Positions 1-7,441 of a stretch of DNA of 64,000 nucleotides are shown piece after piece. The DNA comes from an uncultured Collinsella sp. Its GTDB lineage: Bacteria > Actinomycetota > Coriobacteriia > Coriobacteriales > Coriobacteriaceae. The stretch's first letter is position 1, and the number at the start of each line of letters is the position of its first letter. The notes below the pieces were generated by a model. That model ran no database searches. It worked only from the letters and a program-made list of their open reading frames with translations, and was not told the origin of the DNA. A program made the position numbers and the translations under genes. The stretch spans positions 1 through 64,000 of the forward strand of contig CABSNM010000011.1 in the NCBI GenBank assembly GCA_902479065.1, in the 5' to 3' direction.

Positions 1-104
1 ACAGACCCGGTTGGCTGCACGCACGTCCACGACACCGAACCCTCCCCGTCGACCACAGCAGCCTTAGCCGCCGTAGACCCGATATCGATCCCGATCCTTA
101 TCAT
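1..104 (-). CDS. ASKHA-type ATPase activator of 2-hydroxyacyl-CoA dehydratase / double-cubane reductase family (N-terminus only)
   Basis: Only the first 34 codons lie in the window; the rest continues past base 1. The ATG at 102-104 is preceded by a GGGAGAG ribosome site. The peptide begins MIRIGIDIGSTAAKAAVVDG, which is the phosphate-1 loop of the ASKHA fold (DxGSTxxK) found in BadF/BcrA/HgdC activators and in E. coli YjiL. These proteins are homodimeric [4Fe-4S] ATPases that push a single low-potential electron into a partner reductase. The two genes upstream on the same strand encode that kind of partner, so this is most likely the dedicated reductase of the double-cubane proteins. The cluster cysteines are outside the window and cannot be checked. 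Confidence 0.85.
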   Translation of the reverse strand, partial: MIRIGIDIGSTAAKAAVVDGEGSVSWTCVQPTGS

Positions 105-161
105 GGCTCTCTCCCAATCTAAACATCAAAGGTAGCGGCGCGTTCAGGCGCCTTAGCTCTA

Positions 162-260
162 GGTTTCTCAGGTGCCGGAGATTGCCCCGAAAGAGGAGCG
201 CAGCGTACTTTGGGTACGCAAGCGACGGTTTGAGGAGCAAGATCCGGTGCCTGAGGAAGC
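162..260. repeat. Structured intergenic repeat, copy 1
   Basis: An imperfect inverted repeat of about 25 nt per arm (around 162-186 and 234-260) encloses a small hairpin with arms GCGTAC and GTACGC. It begins at the stop codon of the broken reductase gene. A clearly homologous copy lies at 1461-1564 just after the stop of the intact paralogue. The arms differ between copies while pairing is kept, which suggests a folded RNA 3' element or a REP-like repeat rather than coding DNA. Confidence 0.7.
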
Positions 261-1423
261 TAGAGAGTTTCGATGAAGGCGACGATGCGCGTCTCGATCT
301 GGCCCATGTCGCCGTTGCTGTAGTCGGTCTCGATCTTCATATACGGAATACCCGCACCCTCGACAGCCTCCTGCATGCGCGCACTCTCCACGTTAAAGGT
401 GTGACACGCCTGGAGCACGCTCTCCACTACGCCATCGACGTGATACTTCTCGCACATGGCCAGCGTGTTTTCCATACGACCGTCGCTGGGCGTCATGACC
501 GAGCAGTTGATATCCAGGTAGCGGTCGGCGATGGCGCGAAGGATGTCGGGAGCCTCCGGGTCGATCATCATGGCCGCCGTGCGCTCGCCCGAGCAGTCGT
601 CCATGCACACGACCACGCCGCCGTTGGACTCGATGGTGCGACCGATCTTGTTGATCACGCCGCCCACCGGGCAGCCGGTGATCAGAATGCGCTTGGCATC
701 CGCCGCGATCGGGCGCTCGCCTGCATCATAGGCCTCGCGCAGCTTGGCGACCTTTTACTCCAGCTGCTGCGTATAGGCCTCGATATCAAAGCTGAACGTA
801 CCGGCAAACATGGTGCTCATCAGGTCGACGCCGCTCATGGCCGCCGGCTGGTTGGCCTGCAGCGCAAACATCTCGAGCTGGGCCGCACGCAAGCGGTTGC
901 GACGACGGACGGCAGCGCGCAGGTCATCGTCGGTAATCGTGATGCCGTAGAAGCCCTCGAGCTCCTCCTTGAGCAGGCAGCACTCCTCGTACCAGCCCTC
1001 GCGCTCGTAGGCACGGTCGCGACCCTGCGGAAGATGCAGAATGTGCGTGCGCTTGAGCTCGTTGAGCAGCTCGTACATCTTCTTTTTGCCGTCGCAGGTG
1101 GTCTCGCCGATGATCATGTCGCTAAAGTACGTAAACGGGCACTTTTGCGAGTAGGCAAAGCCATAGGTCGACTTGATGAGCGGGCAGAGATTTGCCGGCA
1201 GCACCTTCTCGGCCTCGGGAATCACCTCATCGGACGTACCGCACAGAGCCACGCTCGAGGCGCCCGCGGCATCGATAATCTCGAGCGGCGTGTAGCTGCA
1301 CAGAAAACCGATCAGGCGATTACCGGCCTGCTTGTAATCCTTGACGCGAATAAACGCCGCCTTGCGCTGCTCGTTGAACTCCTCAAACGTGGACGGCAAC
1401 GGCTGCTCAATATATTCCGGCAT
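260..1423 (-). pseudogene. Double-cubane-cluster anaerobic reductase (YjiM type), interrupted by an in-frame TAA
   Basis: Read from the ATG at 1421-1423 (ribosome site AAGGAG), one frame encodes a 387-codon protein resembling E. coli YjiM, but a TAA at 755-757 splits it after residue 222. The frame then continues as [15 protein letters not shown] and on to the natural C-terminus, so this is a nonsense codon, not a frameshift. Family cysteine motifs are present on both sides: LCSYTPLE, CPLIKS, CPFTYF and CDGKKK before the stop; TGCPVGG, DDCSGE and QACHTF after it. The family is related to the D component of 2-hydroxyacyl-CoA dehydratases; biochemically studied members reduce small molecules such as acetylene at very low potential, but no physiological substrate is settled. 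A sequencing or assembly error is possible. No good ribosome site precedes the GTG at 665-667 that could restart the second half. Confidence 0.85.
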
Positions 1424-1460
1424 ATAGCTCCTTAACAAACCTTTTAACCAACCAAGGAAA

Positions 1461-1564
1461 CGGCTTTCCCAGGTGCCCGAGGTTGCCGTGAAAGAGAAGC
1501 GCCGCGTACTTTGGTACGCAAGCGACGGTTTGAACGGCAAGACCGGGTGCCTGGGGAAGCCGCC
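1461..1564. repeat. Structured intergenic repeat, copy 2
   Basis: Homologue of the element at 162-260. Outer arms (about 1461-1486 and 1538-1562) pair over roughly 25 nt with a few mismatches, and the inner hairpin GCGTAC-tttg-GTACGC is perfect. On the minus strand it starts about 14 nt after the stop of the reductase paralogue and ends in a short T-rich run (TTTCCTTGG), so it could act as a terminator or a 3' stabiliser in the space before the next gene. Confidence 0.7.
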
Positions 1565-1577
1565 GAGACGGATAGCT

Positions 1578-2861
1578 CTAAATGGTTTCCAAGAAAGCCT
1601 CGATCCTGGTTTGCAGCTGACCTGCGTCCTCGCCGGCGTAGTCGGTCGTGATGTGCATAAACGGAATGCCGGCCTCCTCGGCGGCCTTCTCCACGGCAAA
1701 CGACTCCATCTCGTAGAGCGTGCAGAACTGCAGAGCCACGTCGACGATGCCGTCGGCATGCAGGTCCTTGGCCATCTGGACAATGTCCTTCATACGCTGG
1801 TCGTTGGGCGTAAAGACGGCGCAGTTGATCCTAAAGTAGCGCTCGGCGATGGCATCGAGCATCTCGTCGACCGTCTCGCCGGACTCGTCGACCAGGTCCT
1901 TGTAGTAGCGCGAGCCCGTGCAGGACTCCTCGCCTACCACAACGCCGCCGGCCTTCTCGATAAGGTTGAACAGCTTCCAGTTGGGCACGGCCATGGGCGT
2001 ACCGGTGTACAGGATGCGCTTGGTCCCCTTGGGTGCCACGCCCTCGCCGGCCTCGACACGCTGCTCGCACTCAGCCGCCATATCGTTGATGGCTCCGGTC
2101 AGACGCGGTGTGTCGTCCATAAAGGCGGCCTGAACGGTCAGCAGGCTGTCGAGACCGCTGATGGGCGCAGGGTCGGCAGCGCGGGTCGCAGCGAGGCGCT
2201 GCAGGGCGCGGCGCTTCTCATTGACGGCGTGGATGGCAGCCTTCAGGCCCTCGGGCGTAATCTTGACGCCGCACTCGTCCTCGATCTTGGCGGCGAGCTT
2301 CTTGACCTCGGCCTTCCAGGTCACGAGCGTCGACTCGTCGTGCACGTTGGGAATATCCATGACGTACATGTTCTTTTGCGTGGCAAAGAACTCGTAGGCT
2401 TTCTTCTTACCGTCGCAGGTGTTCTCGCCTACCACCAGGTCACTCGACTCAATGTAGGGGCAGACCTCGCCCAGCTTAAAGCCGGCAAAGCTCTTGATAA
2501 GCGGGCAGGTGTTGCGCGGCAGGTGCTCCTCGACCTTATCGGTTGCCCAATCGGCACCCGAGCACAGGCCCACGGGAATGCCGTCACAGGCAAGCACGAT
2601 CTCCTCGGGCACGTACACGCAGAACGAGCCGACGATCTTGGTGGCCTCGCCGGCCTCCTTCTTGTCGAGCATCTCCTTAATACGGCCGCTGTGGATGTTG
2701 GTGGCGACAAAATCCAGGTAGGACGTGGACTTGGGGCGATTGTTCTGCGTCAGGAACATATCGCCGTACATCTGACCCACGGCGCCCAGCAGCATGTCGT
2801 GGTCGGCAAGATTCATGCCGAGGCTCTCCCACATCGGATGGAAATCAAATTCTTCAGCCAT
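1578..2861 (-). CDS. Double-cubane-cluster / 2-hydroxyacyl-CoA dehydratase D-type reductase, full length
   Basis: The 427-residue protein is homologous to the broken gene downstream and about 40 residues longer at the N-terminus. Cysteines sit in the family positions: C81 in SFCVYVPEE, C119 in CPLIKS, C134 in CPYIES and C149 in NTCDGKKK, with ESCTGS, INCAVFTPND and QFCTLY in the C-terminal half. Unlike the broken paralogue it has TGTPMAV instead of TGCPVGG, so one cysteine differs between the two. Such proteins receive electrons from an ASKHA ATPase, whose gene begins at 104. The substrate is unknown; a true 2-hydroxyacyl-CoA dehydratase would normally need a second subunit, which is not seen here. 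The start ATG follows AGAGGGG. Lies about 430 nt downstream of the modC stop. Confidence 0.88.
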   Translation of the reverse strand: MAEEFDFHPMWESLGMNLADHDMLLGAVGQMYGDMFLTQNNRPKSTSYLDFVATNIHSGRIKEMLDKKEAGEATKIVGSFCVYVPEEIVLACDGIPVGLCSGADWATDKVEEHLPRNTCPLIKSFAGFKLGEVCPYIESSDLVVGENTCDGKKKAYEFFATQKNMYVMDIPNVHDESTLVTWKAEVKKLAAKIEDECGVKITPEGLKAAIHAVNEKRRALQRLAATRAADPAPISGLDSLLTVQAAFMDDTPRLTGAINDMAAECEQRVEAGEGVAPKGTKRILYTGTPMAVPNWKLFNLIEKAGGVVVGEESCTGSRYYKDLVDESGETVDEMLDAIAERYFRINCAVFTPNDQRMKDIVQMAKDLHADGIVDVALQFCTLYEMESFAVEKAAEEAGIPFMHITTDYAGEDAGQLQTRIEAFLETI

Positions 2862-3020
2862 GGCGGTTCCCCTCTCGAACCAAAAATGAATAGCTACGGT
2901 ATTGCTGCACGGTGGGGGGCGAAAACCCAGCCGCGCTCAAACCCGGAATTTTGGGGAACCCGCTTTGCGGTCGATTATTTAGTTGTGCGTCGTCTCTCCC
3001 GGAGCCGTGAACATACCTGC

Positions 3021-3089
3021 TCATATGCGGCTCCGAGCCATATACAGGGCACGCGCGGCAACGCGGCGAATATATGTCGTCTGCGGCAT
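3021..3089 (-). CDS. Candidate 22-codon leader ORF upstream of the reductase gene
   Basis: The ATG at 3087-3089 follows a very strong ribosome site (AAAGGAGGG, spacing about 7). It opens a 22-codon frame, MPQTTYIRRVAARALYMARS then RI, ending in TGA. Five of the 22 residues are arginine. The end of the frame falls inside a hairpin with 8-nt arms (CGGAGCCG and CGGCTCCG). The reductase ATG is 160 nt further on. It is too short to assign to a family; it could be a regulatory leader peptide or a small expressed protein. Expression is not shown by the sequence. Confidence 0.4.
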   Translation of the reverse strand: MPQTTYIRRVAARALYMARSRI

Positions 3090-3243
3090 GTGCGCACCCT
3101 CCTTTACAAGTTGAGGTCAACTATATCAACGGTCATCGGCCATGCGAACACCGTTGACATTCGTACGACAGCGTCGTGTGCCGTCGTTTAATAATTAATT
3201 ATCTTGATTGATAAGAGTTTGTCATCCCTCACTCGGCGAACGG

Positions 3244-3279
3244 CAAGACAAAGCCGCCGAGGCTTATATCCCCGACGGC
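3244..3279 (-). terminator. Intrinsic terminator after modC
   Basis: On the minus strand GCCGTCGGGG-ATATAAG-CCTCGGCGGC forms a 10-bp stem with G-U pairs and is followed by TTTGTCTT. It starts 11 nt after the modC stop codon. Confidence 0.6.
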
Positions 3280-3290
3280 ATTACCCGGCG

Positions 3291-4361
3291 CTATCGACAA
3301 ACCAAGTGGATCTTACTCGCATCGAAGTGCATGCGCAGCGTCTCGCCTGCTTGCGGCAGCTCGTCGACAGGCACGCCCACCTTGTTGACCTTCCACTGCA
3401 GACGCGTGGGCGCATCGCCGCGCGGCACGTCCAGCAGCACCAGCCGCTCAAAACGTGAATCGCTCACGCGGGCCACGTGCAGGTCATAGCTGTTGCGACC
3501 CCGCTCGGCACGGTTGTCCACATGGAAGTAGCTTGCGCGAATGCCCAGGTACGCCACATCATCGGGAACCTCGCGACCCACGTTAAAGGTCATGCCCCAG
3601 TCGAGGGCCTCAACTTCTTCGTCGCCGATCTTGCGCGCCCGGCTTGTGTTCTTGCAGCCCGTCAAGCGCAGCGCCGCCAGCGTCTGCGGGCGGCGGACCA
3701 CGTCCTCGACGGAGCCGATCTCCTCGACATGCCCGTCGTGCATCACGCAGATGCGCTGGCAGAGGCGGCATGCTTCGTCGATGTCGTGGCTCACATAGAG
3801 CACGGTGCGGTTGCACACATCGAACAGGTCGAGCATGTTCTGCTCGAGGGCACTCTTAAGATAGGAATCGAGTGCGCTCATGGGCTCGTCGAACATAAAA
3901 ATGCCCGGGTGTGCCGCCACCATGCGGGCAAGCGCCACACGTTGCTGCTGACCGCCCGAGAGTCGCGCGGGATAGCGGTCGGCAAAATCCGCCAGACCGA
4001 AAATGCCCAGATAGCGCTCGGCGAGCTTTTTGCGCGCGGCGGCGTCGCCCGCATCCTTTACGCCGGCGCATACGTTATCGGCCACCGTCATGTTGGGAAA
4101 CAGCTGATAGTTTTGGAACAACAGGGCGCATTTTCGCTCCTGGGGGGACAGGTTGATGCCCGCCGCCGAGTCAAAAAAGGTCACGCCGTTGACGGCGATC
4201 TTGCCCTCGTCGGGCGTCTCCACGCCAGCGATGCAGCGCAGCGTACAGCTCTTGCCGCAGCCGGAGGCGCCTAGCAGCGCCACGCGCTCCTCGCCGGCCT
4301 CAAGCTGCATGTCGAGCATAAACCCGGGATAACGTTTCTTAATATCCAAAACGAGCGACAT
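3291..4361 (-). CDS. modC: Molybdate ABC transporter ATP-binding protein
   Basis: A 356-residue ABC ATPase. Walker A is GASGCGKS (31-38), the signature LSGGQ is at 134-138 followed by QQR, and Walker B IFMFDEP is at 154-160. The C-terminal third (from about 235) is an accessory domain as in ModC and related importers. It powers uptake through ModB of oxyanion delivered by ModA. The gene starts 3 nt after the modB stop, so it is the last gene of modABC and probably translationally coupled. Molybdate is inferred from the partners and from the molybdopterin genes just upstream; tungstate cannot be excluded from sequence alone. Confidence 0.93.
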   Translation of the reverse strand: MSLVLDIKKRYPGFMLDMQLEAGEERVALLGASGCGKSCTLRCIAGVETPDEGKIAVNGVTFFDSAAGINLSPQERKCALLFQNYQLFPNMTVADNVCAGVKDAGDAAARKKLAERYLGIFGLADFADRYPARLSGGQQQRVALARMVAAHPGIFMFDEPMSALDSYLKSALEQNMLDLFDVCNRTVLYVSHDIDEACRLCQRICVMHDGHVEEIGSVEDVVRRPQTLAALRLTGCKNTSRARKIGDEEVEALDWGMTFNVGREVPDDVAYLGIRASYFHVDNRAERGRNSYDLHVARVSDSRFERLVLLDVPRGDAPTRLQWKVNKVGVPVDELPQAGETLRMHFDASKIHLVCR

Positions 4362-4364
4362 AGC

Positions 4365-5807
4365 TTATCGACCTCCCTGCGGCGCCGCATCATCGCGCAT
4401 GAGCTCGGCCAGCGCCTCGCGATCGATACGCAGGGCATCGCCGCCCGCCGGGTCGAGCGAATCGCCCTGCCCGACGAGCTCCTTGGCCTGCTTGCGCTCC
4501 GCACGGGAGAGACCGCGCTCGCGATACTTTTGCGAATGAGCGGTGTACATGTTGATGAACAGGATGACCAGGAAACTAAACACGATCACGACGGCGACCC
4601 AAAAGAGGGCCACCGACGCGTTGCCGCCCATCCACTCAAAGTAAATCGCAATGGGAATGGTCTGCGTAATACCGGCGTAGTTGCCCGCAAAAAACAGGGT
4701 GCAGCCAAACTCGCCCATGGCGCGGGCAAAGGCGAGCACCGTGCCGGCGGCAATCGAGGGCCAGCCAAGCGGCATCATAAGCTTGGTGAAGATGCGACGC
4801 TCGGACCAGCCCAGGGTTCGCGCCGCATCGAGCATCTGCGTGTCAAGGCTCTCAAAGGCACCGAGCGCCGTGCGGTAGACCAGCGAAAACGACACAACGA
4901 CGGCCGAAATGACCGCCGCGGGCCACGTAAAGACGATCGAAATGCCGTGCGCGATGAGCCACTGGCCCACCCCGGTCGAGCGGCCAAACAACATGAGGAG
5001 CAGAAAGCCGCAGACCGTGGGCGGCAGCACCATAGGAATCGTAAAGACCGAATCGAGCAGGCCCTTGATGCGACTCGAGGTACCCATAGTCTTCCACGCG
5101 GCGAACAGGCCCAACGCAAAGGAGATCAGCAGGGCAAGGCCGCTCGTTTTTATGGACACCCAAAACGGGCGATAGTCGATATCGCCCAAAAAGGAGGCCA
5201 GAGAGGCCAAGGGCCCCTGCTCATCCCGCAATGCGACAGACGATGCTTCTACCATTTGAGCGCTATCAAGCCAACGCGCGCCGCCCTTGGCATCACCCGA
5301 GGCTGATGCAATCACCACATAGCGGTCCCCATCCGCACCGCGCTCGTCAAAGCCATAGGTATACCCGCCGGATTCAAACGTTGTTTCCGCCGTGACATAC
5401 CAAGGAAGATCCACGTCCCCTAGCTGCGCACCTCCCATGCAGTTTGCGCTGTCGAGCTTACAGACGAGGGCCTTGAGACCCGATACGCACTCGTTGTCCT
5501 GCGGATCCAATCCATACTTCTCGACCGCCTTGGGCGATATCCACACCACAACGCGATCGGCAGCAGGCGCCACTACAAGGTCCACGTCCTCGTCAACGGG
5601 AAACCGGTAGCCCTCAGGCTGGCCCTCCATGGCACGAGCGGTCCCCTTGGCCAACCGCTCAAAACCCTCGATCCCATAGGAAAGCCCATGAGCGGTCGCA
5701 GCAGCCTGGGCCCCGTCCTCAGCGTCCCCAGCAAACGCAAATCCCGGCACCCAGCAAAGCGCGAAAGTCAAAGCACAAGCGACAAGCATGCGGAATCTAT
5801 TAAGCAC
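4365..5807 (-). CDS. modB: Molybdate ABC transporter permease with an extra N-terminal extracytoplasmic domain
   Basis: The start is taken as GTG at 5805-5807, preceded by TTGGAG at good spacing; this gives 480 residues. ModB permeases are usually about 225 residues. Here a signal-anchor (LVACALTFALCWVPGFAFA) is followed by roughly 170 residues predicted outside the membrane, and only then by the typical ModB core with its EAA-type loop (residues RTLGWSERRIFTKLMMPLGW). The function of the extra domain is unknown; it could contact ModA or gate the pore. The C-terminus carries a charged cytoplasmic tail. It lies between modA and modC in a tight operon. Confidence 0.9.
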   Translation of the reverse strand: MLNRFRMLVACALTFALCWVPGFAFAGDAEDGAQAAATAHGLSYGIEGFERLAKGTARAMEGQPEGYRFPVDEDVDLVVAPAADRVVVWISPKAVEKYGLDPQDNECVSGLKALVCKLDSANCMGGAQLGDVDLPWYVTAETTFESGGYTYGFDERGADGDRYVVIASASGDAKGGARWLDSAQMVEASSVALRDEQGPLASLASFLGDIDYRPFWVSIKTSGLALLISFALGLFAAWKTMGTSSRIKGLLDSVFTIPMVLPPTVCGFLLLMLFGRSTGVGQWLIAHGISIVFTWPAAVISAVVVSFSLVYRTALGAFESLDTQMLDAARTLGWSERRIFTKLMMPLGWPSIAAGTVLAFARAMGEFGCTLFFAGNYAGITQTIPIAIYFEWMGGNASVALFWVAVVIVFSFLVILFINMYTAHSQKYRERGLSRAERKQAKELVGQGDSLDPAGGDALRIDREALAELMRDDAAPQGGR

Positions 5808-5875
5808 GAAAAGCTCCAAGCGAATACAAGGACGGAGTGAAACACAAAACGATGGAATTATCGCGCCAAGCCGCA

Positions 5876-6748
5876 CTACGCGGAAAGCTCAAAGCCGTAC
5901 TTGGCCCAAATCTTCTGAGCCTTCTTGTTGGTCAGACAGAAGTCGATGAACGCCTTGGCTTCGTCGGCGTGCTCGGAGCTCTCGGCAACGGCACCCGGAT
6001 ACACGATGGGCTTGTGCGAATCCTCGGGGCACACGAAGGCCTCCTCGATGCCGTCGTAGCGGTAGATGTCAGAACTGTAGACAAAACCGGCCACGCAGTC
6101 GCCTGTGGACACATAAGCGGCGGCGGTGCCCACCTTATCGGCCAGCGCGACCTTGTCGGCGATTTCGGGAGCATACTCGCCATCGTCGCCCTCGGTGCCG
6201 GTATAAAGGCCCACGGAAGCCAGCGCCTGGTTGGCATACTTGCCAGCGGGAACAGTCTTAGCGTCGCCAATGGCGATCTTGCCGTCCAGATTCGCGACGT
6301 CGGCGATGGCCTCGACCTTGGTGTCGGAGCCCTCGGCGCGAATGATCACGAGGTCGTTGACGAACATGTCCTCACGCGTATCGACGTCGACGAGCTCGGC
6401 GGTCTCAGCGTCATCCATGGTGCCCTTGGAAGCGGTGATGAGCACGTCGACGGCGGCACCGGCGCGCATCTGCTCGACAAGGTCGCCGGAGGCCTTAAAC
6501 TGCGTGTCGGCAAAGGTGGTGCCGGTCTGCTCGGTATAGAGTTCCTGGACCTCGGGGAGCGCCTTCTCGAGCGAGTTGGCGGCAAAGACCTGCAGCTCGA
6601 CAGCTTTCTTGGAAGATGCCTTAGCAGAACCAGCATCGGATCCGGCCGGCTCGGACGTCTTGCCGCCCGAGCAGCCGGCAAGACCAAGGCCGGCAGCGAC
6701 GGCAGCAGAGAGCGAGACGAATCCGCGGCGAGAAACCATATCGAACAT
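5876..6748 (-). CDS. modA: Molybdate-binding lipoprotein of the ABC transporter
   Basis: A 290-residue solute-binding protein. The N-terminus MFDMVSRRGFVSLS has a twin arginine, and LGLAGC gives a lipobox with the lipidated Cys at 26, so it is likely a membrane-anchored lipoprotein, possibly exported by Tat. Family-typical stretches are VFAANSLEKALPEV, FKASGDLVEQMRAG and DVLITASKGTMDDA. The start at 6748 fits an AAAGGG ribosome site; a TTG two codons upstream lies too close to it. First gene of modABC; a promoter candidate and an inverted repeat lie just upstream at 6809-6861. Confidence 0.93.
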   Translation of the reverse strand: MFDMVSRRGFVSLSAAVAAGLGLAGCSGGKTSEPAGSDAGSAKASSKKAVELQVFAANSLEKALPEVQELYTEQTGTTFADTQFKASGDLVEQMRAGAAVDVLITASKGTMDDAETAELVDVDTREDMFVNDLVIIRAEGSDTKVEAIADVANLDGKIAIGDAKTVPAGKYANQALASVGLYTGTEGDDGEYAPEIADKVALADKVGTAAAYVSTGDCVAGFVYSSDIYRYDGIEEAFVCPEDSHKPIVYPGAVAESSEHADEAKAFIDFCLTNKKAQKIWAKYGFELSA

Positions 6749-6808
6749 GTTCAACCCTTTCGAACGCTATGCCCGGGCACCCCGCCGCAGGCTTTAATCT
6801 GCAATCAG

Positions 6809-6814
6809 ATTATA
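6809..6814 (-). promoter_or_regulatory. Candidate -10 box for modABC
   Basis: On the minus strand this is a perfect TATAAT, about 60 nt before the modA start. No good -35 hexamer is visible at 16-18 nt, which would fit an activator-dependent promoter. Confidence 0.45.
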
Positions 6815-6843
6815 CTTCCGTGCGAATAATGGTAGTGAGAAAT

Positions 6844-6861
6844 TATTCTCGCTAGAGAATA
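6844..6861. promoter_or_regulatory. Inverted repeat upstream of the modA promoter (operator candidate)
   Basis: TATTCTC-gcta-GAGAATA is a perfect 7-4-7 inverted repeat, centred about 40 nt upstream of the TATAAT box on the modA strand. The position suits a metal- or molybdate-responsive activator. It does not match the E. coli ModE consensus closely, so the regulator is unknown. Confidence 0.4.
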
Positions 6862-6900
6862 TAGTTTCGAGGTACCGTACCCCTCGGCGTCGCTTCGGCG

Positions 6901-6938
6901 GAAAACAAAGGCGGAGCGACCGATAAGGTCGCCCCGCC
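6901..6938 (-). terminator. Intrinsic terminator after mogA/moaB
   Basis: On the minus strand GGCGGGGCGACC-ttatc-GGTCGCTCCGCC forms a 12-bp stem with one mismatch, then TTTGTTTTCC. It ends the moeA-mogA transcript and separates it from modABC. Confidence 0.85.
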
Positions 6939-6951
6939 GCAGGTAAACCGC

Positions 6952-7431
6952 TTAGTTGGTATGTCCGCCGCCCGCTGTCATCTGAGCCGCATGCTCCAGC
7001 TGGTCTGCTATGGCCTCCCAGCTTTCGCGGGCGGCCTTCGTAGAACCGGGAAAGTTTACGACAAGTGTATGACCTCGTTGCATGCAAATAGCGCGCGAGA
7101 GCATGGCGCGGCGCGTCTTGGTCATCGAGTACGCGCGAATCGCCTCTGCAATACCCGGCACATCGCGGTCGCAGACGGCACGCGTCGCCTCGGGCGTCAC
7201 ATCGCGCATCGAAAGCCCCGTGCCGCCGCAGGTGAGCACGACATTGGCGTGGCACTCATCGGCGGCTTCCACAATGGCATCACCAATCTCGCTGACGTCG
7301 TCGCGCACGACCACATGTGAGGCGACCGTCCAGCCCTGCGCTTCGATAAGCTCCTCGAGTGCGGCTCCGGCCTCGTCCTGCGCAAGATCGCGCGTGTCCG
7401 AGCACGTCACGATCGATATCTTCAACTCCAT
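6952..7431 (-). CDS. mogA: Molybdopterin adenylyltransferase family protein (MogA/MoaB)
   Basis: 159 residues from the ATG at 7429-7431 (ribosome site AGGAAG). The GGTG motif at 69-72 followed by LSMRDVTPEAT, and the TKTRRAMLSRAICMQRG segment, are characteristic of the MogA/MoaB/CinA fold that adenylates molybdopterin before metal insertion. MoaB and MogA cannot be separated with certainty at this level. It starts 10 nt after the moeA stop, forming a two-gene operon, and the modABC genes are immediately downstream on the same strand: uptake and use of molybdate are encoded side by side. Confidence 0.88.
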   Translation of the reverse strand: MELKISIVTCSDTRDLAQDEAGAALEELIEAQGWTVASHVVVRDDVSEIGDAIVEAADECHANVVLTCGGTGLSMRDVTPEATRAVCDRDVPGIAEAIRAYSMTKTRRAMLSRAICMQRGHTLVVNFPGSTKAARESWEAIADQLEHAAQMTAGGGHTN

Positions 7432-7441
7432 AGTCTTCCTC

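Noticed and set aside
755..757. Recoding (selenocysteine or pyrrolysine) or frameshift in the broken reductase
   Set aside because: The codon is TAA and the same frame continues, so neither recoding type nor a frameshift applies.
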